Of a stretch of 64,000 nucleotides of DNA, positions 1-8,912 are shown piece by piece. This DNA is from Diadophis punctatus similis (lineage: Eukaryota > Chordata > Lepidosauria > Squamata > Dipsadidae): assembly GCA_023053685.1 (NCBI GenBank), contig JALIGW010000002.1, forward strand, positions 244,083,177-244,147,176, written 5' to 3'. Under the pieces are notes generated by a model. It made no database searches. It worked only from the letters and a program-made list of their open reading frames with translations, and had not been told where the DNA came from. Positions within the stretch are counted from its first letter, which is position 1. The number at the start of each line of letters is the position of its first letter. The translations under genes and the position numbers were made by a program.

Positions 1-100
1 AGGGTCCTGCAGAGCCAGTTCGGAAGATCAGGAGGGGGAGTCTGCGTGTCCTGAGAAGGGGATACCTCCCCCCCCATACTCCTTGAATTTCAGAATTGGG

Positions 101-215
101 AGTGCCCAAAATGAAGGCAATAGTCAGTCCAGTAAAGAGAGAAGAGGGCAAAGAAGTAACAGGCAGCAGAGAGAAATCAGAGCTGCTGAACTCATTCTTT
201 GCCTCAGTGCAATAA
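101..215 (+). repeat. CR1-like LINE coding fragment
   Basis: A short open frame ending in TAA has the look of the segment just upstream of the reverse-transcriptase core of CR1 LINEs, with a core resembling [13 protein letters not shown]. It is fused directly to a zinc-finger relic. The same fusion recurs at about 22610-22735 and 53665-53785, so it predates duplication of the array. The assignment rests on motif recall over about 35 residues. Confidence 0.5.
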
Positions 216-465
216 ATGTTTTTTCTGAAAAAAGTATTCTTGTGATACATCAGCGAATCCACAATGGAGAAAAACCATATAAACGTTCAGATTGTGAGAA
301 ATGTTCCACCCACCAATCAGCATTTCAGGCACACCCGAAATCAACCAGGCAAGTGCCTTTCCAAGTGTGCAGAGTGAGAGAAAGCTTTTCATTGTAAATC
401 AAAGCTAAAAATCCATCAGAAGGTCCATAGCAGAGATAAATCTCTTCAGTCCTGAACAATGTTGG
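216..465 (+). pseudogene. Degenerate C2H2 zinc-finger 3' fragment
   Basis: The frame shows one finger tail ([18 protein letters not shown]), then a damaged finger in which the first cysteine is lost (KRSDCEKC) and the histidine spacing is broken. After the stop, the sequence still resembles the last finger and 3' UTR of the intact paralogues, including the gataaatctcttcag stretch. No promoter or first exon is attached. This is a relic of an earlier unit's 3' end, not a gene. Confidence 0.75.
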
Positions 466-984
466 GGACACTTTTTTTCAAAAGTCACATCTTAATGTTC
501 ACCAGGAACTTCATAAGTGACAGAAGGGAAATCCTACAATTGTTTGGTGGGAAAATGTTTTTCCTAGTCATGTCACCTTAAATACAATAGGAAAATCCAT
601 AATCAAGCAAAAGTGCATAAAGAAGGAGCACTAGTAACTTAGCTGAGTGAAAAAGAAAAGAAAAAAGTTACAATTGTTGAGGAATGCAGATCATTTTTTG
701 CAGAGCACAGCTAGTCCTCGACTTCCAATCACAATTAGGAACAGATTCCAGGTCACAGGTTTATACAGCTGAACGTTCTGGCACCCAGAATCACATTTTA
801 TGGCATTTTAAGCAAAGAGGAATCCTAAGTATAAAGCAAATCTGATTGCAAAAGCCAGCCAGTTGCCAAGAGCTCATAATGTGGTCACATAACGTGAGGG
901 GGGAGGGGGAGGACATTTTACAATGGCCAGAATTCTTTTATATGCCATCAATGCTTGCCATAAGTTGAGAACCATACCATACTT
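466..984. repeat. Old 3'-UTR remnant plus degenerate dispersed repeat
   Basis: The left part matches the 3' UTR of the zinc-finger units (aaatcctacaattgtttggtg). From about 711 there is a decayed copy of the dispersed repeat that starts like gtcctcgacttac and is seen better preserved at 6468-6608. No coding potential is visible. Equivalent stretches occur before 44380 and 54560. Confidence 0.45.
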
Positions 985-1076
985 GTAATGAAATCTTGAT
1001 AAATCTTGTAGCATTTGTAAAAGTGGGTCACCCAAGACAAATTCCTTCGGTGTCCAATCACACTTGGCCAATAAAG
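985..1076 (+). mobile_element. L3/CR1-type LINE 3' tail
   Basis: The sequence ends with caatcacacttggccaataa followed by an ATTCT run. This is the recognisable 3' end of the snake L3 (CR1 clade) LINE that carries an AATAG-type terminal repeat. Only the 3' end is present, as expected for a 5'-truncated insertion. Paralogous copies of the same insertion lie at 44380-44472 and 54560-54692. Confidence 0.75.
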
Positions 1077-1332
1077 AATTCTATTCAATTCTATTCTATT
1101 CAATTCTATTCAATTCTATTCTATTCTATTCTATTCTTATTCCTATTCTATTCTATTCTTATTTCTATTCTATTTTATTCTTATTGCTATTCTATTCTAT
1201 TCTATTCTATTCTATTCTATTCTATTCTATTCTATTCTATTCTATTCTATTCTTATTGCTATTCTATTCTATTCTATTCTATTCTTCCATTCCATTCTAT
1301 TCTACTCCTACTCTACTTTTATTCTATTTTGT
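1077..1332. repeat. (ATTCT)n = (AATAG)n microsatellite
   Basis: About 255 bases of near-perfect pentanucleotide repeat with scattered interruptions (cttattgct, ccattcc) directly follow the L3 tail. The paralogous tails at 44432 and 54666 carry only a few units, so this copy expanded after the array duplicated. Long FYSI-type open frames across it are artefacts of the repeat. Confidence 0.95.
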
Positions 1333-1400
1333 ATAAATATTTGGAATATTGCAAAATACTGACTTCACTTAGACCTCTGGAGACCCCAAAGGATACACAA

Positions 1401-1823
1401 GAAAAAGAAATTGTGCGTTTGGTGTGTGTGAAATATTTTCCTGGACTGTCTACCTGGGTCTGCAGGTAAAAATGCCCGCCATAAACCCTCCAGGTGGTCG
1501 GACGGCTGTACACTCTTTCCAGGTGACAAACCCCATCAGAGCTTGGGGTGTGGAAAATCTGTTGCTTGAAAGGAGACAATTGTTGTCCTGCATTTGTGAG
1601 TCCCCTCAGAGAGGAGCCCTAGAAGTCCTTGTAGCATAGAAAAGGTTTTATCCTGGAATCCTTTCCAAAAAAAATAGAAAAGAAGGACATAATTGTGGTA
1701 GAGAGAGAAAAAAGGTCCCTGGCATGTTGTTATTAAATAAAGCTTGTCATCTTTTTAATTTGACCTGTCAGAAATGGTGTAGCGTCTCCTGCTTGGGTGG
1801 GTGGGGTGGACTAGACGACCTAC
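1401..1823. repeat. Left copy of ~420-bp direct repeat flanking an L1
   Basis: This stretch begins gaaaaagaaattgtg and ends ggactagacgacctac. It recurs at 2959-3379 with a few per cent of differences, and a single copy is found at about 44549-44940 in unit 6. Its last 30 bases resemble a CR1 LINE 3' end. The two copies abut the ends of the L1 fragment between them. Confidence 0.85.
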
Positions 1824-2958
1824 CAGCAAAAACTAGACAAGATTACATATAAAGAGTTTCTTTATGCAGAGGGAATGAGGTTACAATTAAAATCAATGGA
1901 GCAATTAAAAGAAGGAGTAATTAAGTCTTGGTTTCAATATGGGCAACTGCAGGCCAGATGGAAAGAGGATTCAAAAGCAGGTATCTCGCAACAAGATGAT
2001 AATTTGATAAATCAAATAAAGAATAAAGGACCAATGCATATAAAGAGATTATATAATGTATTAGTGGAATTAGATTCTGAAACAGCTAGTTAAGGATTGT
2101 ATGATTAAATGGGCGCAAAATATTGGTGAACCTATAATGATGGAAACATGGGAGAATATATGGGTTAGAAATGTGAAATTTACACAAGCTCAAAATTTAA
2201 GAGAAAATTTTTATAAAATGTTTTATAGATGGCATCTTGATCCAAAAAAACTAGCCTGTATGTATCCAAATTTACAACCTAAATGTTGGAGATGTGAATG
2301 TGAAGATGCAACTTATTTTCATATTTGGTGGTCTTGTAAGAAAATTAAGGCTTTTTGGATAAAAATATGGTGGATTATTCAGAATATTTTGAAGAAAAAA
2401 ATTAAGTTTACACCACAGTTTTTCTTGCTGGGAATAACTACAGACTGTACTGTAATAGAGACTAAGCTGATCTTGAACTTGATAACGGCTGCCAGATTGT
2501 TGGTAGCACAATATTGGAAGAAAGAAGATATAACTACTATTGAGGAATGGACAATAAAAGTTACACACCTGGCAGAAATGGCAAGAATTTCATCATACTT
2601 AAAAGATCATTCAAATGAAAGATACAAGTTGGAGTGGAATAGATGGACTGATTATATTCAAAAAAAGTATCAGATTAAGAAGATATATATAGTTTAACAA
2701 TGATATATGGTTAGAATTTTAGAATGGTTTAATAGATTTTAGATAAAGTGGAGTTTTCTTAGGGGGGGGGAAGTGTATACACATATAACAGAAATTAATG
2801 TTTTTTTAGTATATTTTAGCTTATGGTTATTTGAAGATTATATCCTGTGTTCTTTCTGGGAAGTCGAGGTGGGTGAGGGAGGGGGTTGGGGGGAAGGGGG
2901 GGTGAAACGTAAAATTTTTTTGTACTTTGTACTAATAAAACTTTTTCAATAAAAAAAA
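1824..2958 (+). mobile_element. 5'-truncated L1 LINE (ORF2 C-terminus and 3' UTR)
   Basis: Two partial frames, 1875-2093 and 2101-2697, encode the C-terminal part of L1 ORF2 but are in different frames with a stop between them. The second contains the L1 cysteine motif (CWRCECEDATYFHIWWSC, a C-C-H-C arrangement). A G-rich 3' UTR follows and ends in an A-rich tail near 2950. The copy lacks reverse transcriptase and endonuclease and is inactive. It lies on the same strand as the zinc-finger genes. Confidence 0.88.
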
Positions 2959-3379
2959 GAAAAAGAAATTGTGAGTTTGGTGTGTGTGAAATATTTTTCT
3001 GGACTGTCTACCTGGGTCTGCAGGTAAAAATGCCCCCCAAAAACCCTCCAGGTGATTGGATGGCTGTACACTCTTTCCAGGTGAGAAACCCCATCAGAGC
3101 TTGGTGTGTGGAAAATCTGCTGCTTGAAATGAGACAATTGTTGTCCTGCATTTGTGAGTCCCCTCAGAGAGGAGCCCTAGAAGTCCTTGTAGCATAGAAA
3201 AGGTTTTATCCTGGAATCCTTTCAAAAAAACAGAAAAGCAGGACATAATTGTGGTAAAGAGAGAAAAAAGGTCCCTGGCATGTTGTTATTAAATAAAGCT
3301 TGTCATCTTTTTAATTTGACCTGTCAGAAATGGTGTAGCATCTCCTGCTTGGGTGGGTGGGGTGGACTAGACGACCTAC
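2959..3379. repeat. Right copy of ~420-bp direct repeat flanking an L1
   Basis: This is the second copy of 1401-1823 and starts immediately after the L1 A-rich tail. Its first bases are A-rich, as expected for an L1 endonuclease target. The sequence continues into unit 1 upstream DNA, which has counterparts in units 4, 6 and 7. Confidence 0.85.
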
Positions 3380-4249
3380 AAGTTCCCTTCCAATTCTCTT
3401 AACCTGTTAATTTAGATTGTATTTAAGTTTCTTTATGGATATTCTTGTTATTCTCTTACTGTGGTATTTCATCATTATTCATATACCATGTTACATTAAA
3501 TATTCTTCTTGCTTATTTCTGCCAATCTGGAACCAATTACTGAATTTTCCATAGAGACATCACTTCAAATAGTTTTGTGGGATTCATTGGCTTCACTAAA
3601 TGAGACCCACCTTAACTCATCCCTTTCCTCTAATCCTGGTTAATTCTCTCCTCCTCCTCCGTCCTCCATGAAATGGCATCTCCTCCCCATCCCTACCCAA
3701 GATAATGTTTTCCTAGCTGTTTTACTTGGGAAGTGGTCTCTTCCCTCTTGTTCCCATAGAAATGTCCTTTGTGACATAGTTCCTGATGTGCTCAGAAGCT
3801 GGGATCTGCCTGACTGCTATTGGCTACTTCAGGGGGGCTTCTGGCATCTTCCCTCCCCCTAAGAGCCCCTTGATCTGGACACCTGGTTCCCCAGAGGCGC
3901 CTGGTACCTGGATGCTCCTCCAGTCTGATGGAGGCTATTTCTCTTTATGGATTTAAGGCTCTTTGGGAAGGCGGTCCAGTCCTGGGATACACAGAAGGTC
4001 AATTGAGAGCATCTGGATCTGGACACCTGGTTCCCCAGAAGTGGATCCCACTTTAGCACAAGGGATGAGGTGCCCCTAACTGGGAGGGGGGAGATGGAGT
4101 TCCCCTCAGAGTTGCTCTTCCTCTGGGTCTGGACCCCCCCCCTCTTCTCCAGCTCCAAAAACGCCAGGAGCCTTAAAATCATCCAGGGAGAATAGCTCAG
4201 GGTGGAAATGGGGGGTCCTTGGTGGTCTCTGAGCTTCGGGGTTTCCCCA

Positions 4250-4290
4250 GAGACGTCTCATTACCCAAACTAGGTAACATCATCAGGGCA
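4250..4290 (-). ncRNA. Hammerhead-ribozyme-like relic (upstream module)
   Basis: On the minus strand the order is CTGATGA, a 6-bp stem II (GTTACC with GGTAAT, one G-U pair), GAGAC, then GTC. A hammerhead core needs CUGANGA, stem II, GAAA and a GUH cleavage site. Here GAA is GAG, so cleavage is unlikely. The flanks belong to a dispersed repeat common in reptiles. Transcription from this strand is not shown. Confidence 0.4.
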
Positions 4291-4372
4291 GCAACCAACC
4301 ACCAACCTCAGGGAGCCCCAAGGACCCTCCAACTCTTACGGGGCATCTGCAGCGCTTCAGCTTCCAGCGCGA

Positions 4373-4373
<1 letters not shown>

Positions 4374-4408
<35 letters not shown>
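4374..4408. repeat. (CA)n microsatellite
   Basis: About 17 uninterrupted CA units. Other units have shorter, impure CA-rich or GACA-type tracts at the same place (23500, 30000, 45940, 55590), so the tract is ancestral and variable. Confidence 0.95.
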
Positions 4409-4411
<3 letters not shown>

Positions 4412-4440
4412 AACACAAAATATCACAAAACAGGCAAAGG

Positions 4441-4633
4441 GTTTCGGAGCACGTGGTCCTAGCTGAAACCGGGAGGGGGGAGAAGAGGCGGGGCCTCAAG
4501 GAGTAGGCGGAGCCTGAGAGGAAACCGGAAGCCCTCCCTCTCGCGTCCCAGTGGCTCGACCTCCGCTTTCCTTCGCCTGGGAAGATCGGCGCTGGATCCC
4601 TCTGGAAAGGCTTCTGGCTCCCACCCGGGGAAG
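4441..4633 (+). promoter_or_regulatory. Unit 1 promoter and non-coding exon 1 (type A)
   Basis: This GC-rich block contains an E-box CACGTG (4450-4455), a GC box (aggcggggc, near 4487), a second GC-box-like taggcgg, and an ETS/GABP-like ACCGGAAG (4525-4532). It ends in a good splice donor, AAG|GTAAGG, after position 4633. The arrangement fits a TATA-less promoter with a short untranslated exon 1. Units 3, 4 and 6 share it. Transcription start is inferred. Confidence 0.6.
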
Positions 4634-5591
4634 GTAAGGCTGCTCTCCCTCCGGCCTCCAGGCCGCCCCTCCTGCCAGGAGATCTTCTCCCCGCCAGGAG
4701 GAAAGGAGATGCGGATGCCGCTCCTCGGCTTGCAGGGTTTTCCTCTGAGAGATCCGGCTCTGGCGTTGCCTGCAGGCAGTGGATCCCGCCCTTCCCCCCC
4801 AGGGGGGCTGTAGAGCCAGTTCCGTCAGAGCACGAGGTCTCTGAGCATGCGTATCCCGCAAGTGTATTTGAAAAAAAAGTGTAAATTGTGCTTTAAAATA
4901 TTTACTGAGATTTGTAATGTGTTATTAACACACATTGATCTCTCTGGGGGAAAGGAAAGAAGTTTAAATTACTTGAATTGAGCTCGTGTTTTTTTAACCC
5001 ACAAAAGAGATCCTCTTTCTTTGAGCTCTGTCTGTCCTTTGTTTTTATGCTAATCTTTTACTTTGCTTCTGCTTTAAAAAGATACATAGAATTTCTAAGC
5101 TTTATATTTTCCTTGTTTTGACCAGAAGAGGCTGAGATGTGGGAGCTCCTCCTTGGTGGATTTTTTTCAAAGAACAAAGGAAGTTTTGAGGGGGGTCTTG
5201 TGAGGATCTGCTGGAACAAGCTGATGGCCAGAAGGCTCACTTGAATAATTGTAAATAAATTTTTGAAAAGCCTAACTGGAATCTTTGTGGCCTTGCAGCC
5301 TCCAAAAAGAGCAGGAAAGCCCAGCCCTTTTCACACACGCTCTGCCCCATCTGATCTCTCTCATCTTCCACTGAGTTTTCTTTCGCACAACTATGCTTTG
5401 GTCCCTGTTGGACTTCATCCTGCTGGTTTCTTCCATTTTGTCTTATTAAGATTTTTTTGAATTACAATTCAATCTTCATTATTTTGTATCCTCATCTAAT
5501 AATCCTATTTTCTCCTGCCTCTTCCAGGTCATTTACAGATCATGTTCAATATCACTGTCTGCATCTGAGCTTTTTTCATTTCTCTTTGCAG
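4634..5591 (+). other. Unit 1 intron 1 with possible exon 2
   Basis: A candidate 74-bp exon lies at 5126-5199, between a pyrimidine-rich acceptor (ttgttttgaccag) and a weak donor (CTT|GTGAGG). It holds an ATG at 5137 and a frame (MWELLLGG...) that would run in phase into the KRAB-like exon. The same candidate is seen at 24249-24322 and in units 4 and 5. Without transcript evidence this remains a suggestion. The rest is ordinary intron. Confidence 0.35.
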
Positions 5592-5827
5592 GAGGCTAGT
5601 GAGGATGTGGCCGTGAACTTCACAGAGGAGAAAGAGACATTCCTGGATTGGGATCCACCAACCTTTGGCCAGGACTCCTTTCCAGAGAATTTGGAAAATG
5701 TGGCTTGTATGGAGAAGCAGCTTCCTGCACAAAGGGACAATCAATTGATTAAGGAGAAACCAAATCAGTCAGCAGTGAGGGTCATACTTCGCTTTGACCC
5801 AGAGACCTCTTCATTGTAACTTTAAAG
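5592..5827 (+). other. KRAB-A-like exon, unit 1
   Basis: The exon lies between a strong acceptor (tttctctttgcag) and donor (AAAG|GTGAGT). Its frame starts EASEDVAVNFTEE and continues to PENLENVAC, aligning without gaps to the KRAB-A box of KRAB zinc-finger proteins. Hallmarks are lost: the EEW position reads EKE, the DVMLENY position reads DSFPENL. These residues are needed for TRIM28/KAP1 binding in classical KRAB domains, so corepressor recruitment is doubtful. The frame meets TAA about nine bases before the donor, so it cannot continue into the finger exon. It may be part of a short upstream ORF or a fossil exon in the 5' UTR. Confidence 0.65.
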
Positions 5828-6467
5828 GTGAGTAAACAAATCTTGGTTAAATTTTGGTTTGCAGAACCAGCATCCATTTTTTTAAATCTTTATTTGACAA
5901 ATGAGCAATGCAGAAAAATTGGGTTTTGCTCCCAAGACGCTATTTCAAGGTCAGCCGGCATCCCACTTCATACCAAACTCTGCTTGGACATCTTGCCTGA
6001 ACCTCTTTGGTTGTGGGGTGGGGGAATGGGAGGAGATCGGCCCTTTTCACACATGCTCTTCCCCATCTGATCTCTCTCACCTTCCTTTGAGTTTTCCTAC
6101 TCACAACTATGCATTTTGGTCCCTGTTGGACTCCATCCTGCTGGTTTCCTCCGTTTTGGCTCATCAAAATCGTGGTTTGGAACATGAGCAGTTGTTTTTT
6201 ATGGTTCCAATTTGGGTCGGTCCACACACAACCGCAGCAGACACAGAATATCACACACTCTGCTGGAGATAAGTTCCCTGAGGATGAGCTCTAGCCTGAG
6301 TCCGAAAGCTCGGAAGACAAAAACCTCTGATCCCGCTGACCGACCCAGATTGGATCCTGCAACTTCATCCTGGGACACGTATATTTGCCTCCATTTCTGT
6401 TTTATCTTTATTTCACAAAACGGCAATGCAGTGAACGTTTTTGCCTTAATTATTTGTGTTTCCTATA

Positions 6468-6608
6468 GGCAGTCCTCGACTTACGACTAAAACTGGGCTG
6501 CAATCTCACTTGTTGAGCAAAGCGGTCATTACGTGAGACATCCCATGACCGCTTTGCTGAAGAACTGCAATTCTGTCCTCACTGTTGCGGTTGTTATTAG
6601 CAATGGCA
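6468..6608. repeat. Squamate dispersed repeat (gtcctcgacttacgac type)
   Basis: The sequence opens with ggcagtcctcgacttacgac and continues with gagcaaagcggtcattacgtgag, the pattern of a very common squamate interspersed repeat. It lies in the intron before the finger exon. Matching copies are at 25591-25731 and 48014-48155, and diverged ones at 33068-33205 and 58095-58236. The family name is not certain. Confidence 0.65.
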
Positions 6609-6837
6609 CTTTGACTTAGATACATAGAGCTTTACAGCACTCTCTTTACAAATGTTTACAAATGTCAGCATCTTCCCTTCAACAACTCTGAGATTTTCTG
6701 TGTTTTCTGTGAAAGGAAATAATGTTCTCATCTTTTTTGTTCCACCAGCAGGGAAAAAACTGACCAAAGATTTACCTTCACGACAACTAACAAGTGGATA
6801 GTAGAAATTCAGCCCAAGGCAGCAGCCAAGGTAAAGC

Positions 6838-8055
6838 ATGAAGTGTGGGAAACTCTTGGATCCCCCACCAGACAGAAGCAGCCCTCCAAGAACGCCCAAA
6901 AGAACCCATGAATGCTCAGAGTGTGGGAAATCCTTTGCTCGCAGGTCCCTCCTTTTGACCCACAGGAAGGACCATGTGGGAAGTGGATCCAGTCAAGGTT
7001 TGGAGGGTGAGAAATGTTTTTCTGGGAAAAACTCCAAAGATCTCAGAAACCCCCCAACACTAAAACTCTATAAATGTGAAGAATGTGACTTATGCTTTAG
7101 TCAAAAGTCAAACCTTCTTAGACATCAGAAAATCCACACTGGAGAGAAACCTTATCAATGTTTGGAATGTGGGAAGTTTTTCTGTGAAAAAACCACTCTC
7201 AGAGACCACGAGAGAATTCACACAGGGGAGAAACCTTACAAGTGTTGGGAATGTGGGAAGAGCTTTTCTCAGAACTCAGGTCTTTCGTCCCATGAGAAGA
7301 TTCATGCAGGAATAAAACCTTACAAATGCTTTGAGTGTGGAAAATGTTTCACCGAGAGTTCAGGTCTTCGGAGTCATTGGAAAACACACACAGGGGAGAA
7401 AAACAAAAAGTGCCTCAAATGCGGGAAATGTTTTTCCCGGAAATCAACCCTGGTGCAACATCAAACAATTCACGCTGGAGAGAGACCCTATGAATGCCCA
7501 GAATGTGAGAAGCGATTTGTAAATTCTTCTGATCTTCGTAAACACCAGAAGAGGCACAAAGGAGAAAAATCCTATGAATGTGAGAAGTGCGGGAAACGTT
7601 TCCTTACACGACAAGAGCTTCAGGTTCATCAGAGAATCCACACAGGGGAGAAGCCATTCCAATGTGGGGAGTGTGGGATGTGCTTTCCCCGAAAACAAAA
7701 CCTTGCAAGGCATCAGATGGTCCATACGGGAGAGAAGCCATACAGATGCGTAGAATGTGGAAAATCTTTTGCTTATAAGGCAGGACTTTGGAGGCATCGT
7801 AAATCCCACACAGGGGAGAAACCATATCAATGCATCGACTGTGGAAGATTTTATAGTACCTCATCAGCCCTTAAAAGTCATGAGAAAATTCACACAGGGG
7901 AAAAAAATTACAAATGTTTAGACTGTGGGAGAACATTTGCTCATTCATTTTCCCTTAGAAGTCACAGCCGAATCCATACAGGAGAGAAACCTCACAAATG
8001 CTCAGAGTGTGATAAATGTTTTTCCCATAAAGTTGGTCTTTTGAGGCATCAGTGA
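6838..8055 (+). CDS. ZF-A: C2H2 zinc-finger protein, truncated (405 aa)
   Basis: Predicted nuclear DNA-binding protein of the poly-C2H2 family. A short leader (about residues 1-24) is followed by finger 1 (ECSECGKSFARRSLLLTH), a 32-residue non-standard linker, and eleven contiguous 28-residue fingers joined mostly by HTGEKP-type linkers. A thirteenth finger is cut before its last histidine by TGA. The exon begins after a CAG at 6751. The start is the ATG with A at -3; an in-frame TAA and TAG lie just upstream, so no upstream exon can extend the frame. The TGA replaces a CGA found in paralogues, and two further finger relics follow it. The coding region appears identical to ZF-C. Confidence 0.88.
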   Translation: MKCGKLLDPPPDRSSPPRTPKRTHECSECGKSFARRSLLLTHRKDHVGSGSSQGLEGEKCFSGKNSKDLRNPPTLKLYKCEECDLCFSQKSNLLRHQKIHTGEKPYQCLECGKFFCEKTTLRDHERIHTGEKPYKCWECGKSFSQNSGLSSHEKIHAGIKPYKCFECGKCFTESSGLRSHWKTHTGEKNKKCLKCGKCFSRKSTLVQHQTIHAGERPYECPECEKRFVNSSDLRKHQKRHKGEKSYECEKCGKRFLTRQELQVHQRIHTGEKPFQCGECGMCFPRKQNLARHQMVHTGEKPYRCVECGKSFAYKAGLWRHRKSHTGEKPYQCIDCGRFYSTSSALKSHEKIHTGEKNYKCLDCGRTFAHSFSLRSHSRIHTGEKPHKCSECDKCFSHKVGLLRHQ

Positions 8056-8871
8056 ATCCACACTGGAGACAAACTGTAGAAATGTCTGGAGTGTGGGAAA
8101 TGTTTTGCCCGTCCTTCAACACTTCGCAAGCACACCAGAAGTCACGCAGGAGAGAGGCCTCACAAGTGCACAGAGTGTGAGAAACCTTTTCATAGTAAAT
8201 CAAAGCTCAAAAAGCACCAGAAAGTCCATAGCAGAGATAAATCTCTTCAGCTGTGAACAAAGTTGGGAGCCCTTTTTTTCAACACATCTTAATGTTTACC
8301 AGGAACTTCACACAGTGACAGAAGGGAAATCCTACAATTATTTTGTGGGAGTAAAATGTTTTTCCTACTGAAGCAAAAGAACCTCAGAGAGTACACAATG
8401 AGGCAAAAGGGTGTAAATGTTGGGAGAGTGAGATTATTTTGCTCTCAAAGCCGCATTATAAACTTACCAGAGTGATTACACAAAAGAGTTATATGTGGGG
8501 AGTTGATATAATGCTTTTTAGAGTACAGGAAGTCCTTGACTTATGACAACTTGGAATGCATTTTTGGTCATAAGTTCCTTCAGTCGTAAGTCAAGGAACC
8601 AGGTATTTCCCTTAATTTTTACCAGAGTGTGTTGATCAATGAGCAGAAGTGAAAATTTAGAGAGGAGAAAATGGGGCGAAGGGTGGAATGAATCTGGTGG
8701 TTTCTTTAGTGATAAAGTTTTGATGTTGAATCTTCTGGCTGAGGATGAAGAGGGAAAGTTTTCTTTTTCCTATTATATTTTTGGAATGAATTTTCTCCTT
8801 TTTTCATTGTCTTTTTCATATAGTTACAAATAAATATTTGTATTAACTTTCTTTCTGTGAATATAATCATT
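8056..8871 (+). other. ZF-A relic fingers and 3' UTR
   Basis: The first 205 bases still read as the end of finger 13 and two more fingers ([15 protein letters not shown] and [15 protein letters not shown]), interrupted by TGA at 8053 and TAG at 8078. A UTR shared by all units follows. It contains the fold-back at 8532-8600 and ends at the AATAAA. Confidence 0.75.
8532..8600. repeat. Fold-back in 3' UTR, unit 1
   Basis: Left arm GTCCTTGACTTATGAC (8532-8547) pairs with right arm GTCGTAAGTCAAGGA (8584-8598), leaving about a 36-base loop. It looks like an internally deleted copy of the gtcctcgacttacgac repeat. It lies in the predicted mRNA, so it would form a stem of about 15 bp there. Confidence 0.75.
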
Positions 8872-8877
8872 AATAAA
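8872..8877 (+). terminator. Poly(A) signal, unit 1
   Basis: AATAAA in the context attaataaaaatatcattcaaaataatcaag, followed by a T- and GT-rich stretch. The same signal and context occur in every unit, about 620-850 bases after the finger ORF. An earlier AATAAA is at 8829-8834. Confidence 0.65.
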
Positions 8878-8912
8878 AATATCATTCAAAATAATCAAGA
8901 GGGCCTTTTTCA

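Larger units (their letters stand above)
3380..4440 (+). other. Unit 1 upstream module
   Basis: No gene is seen. The module is repeated before units 3 (22912-23530), 4 (28980-30060), 6 (44945-46000) and 7 (54745-55640). It holds a pyrimidine-rich stretch (tctcctcctcctc, near 3645), an inverted CCAAT (attgg at 3819), an AT-rich left part, and a hammerhead-like motif on the minus strand at 4250-4290. A (CA)n run lies at 4374-4408, just ahead of the promoter. Confidence 0.6.

Noticed and set aside
996..1469. Open frames rich in FYSILFYS
   Set aside because: They are translations of the ATTCT microsatellite; length is a product of repeat periodicity.
5592..5827. SCAN or BTB domain in the upstream exon
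   Set aside because: Residues align to KRAB-A only; no leucine-rich SCAN pattern or BTB signature is present.
7444..7864. Minus-strand open frames across the finger exons (repeated in every unit)
   Set aside because: Shadows of the 84-base finger periodicity on the opposite strand; no independent support.
6838..8055. Regular 84-base repeats considered as a CRISPR or satellite array
   Set aside because: They are in-frame C2H2 fingers with fixed cysteine and histidine positions; no spacer structure.
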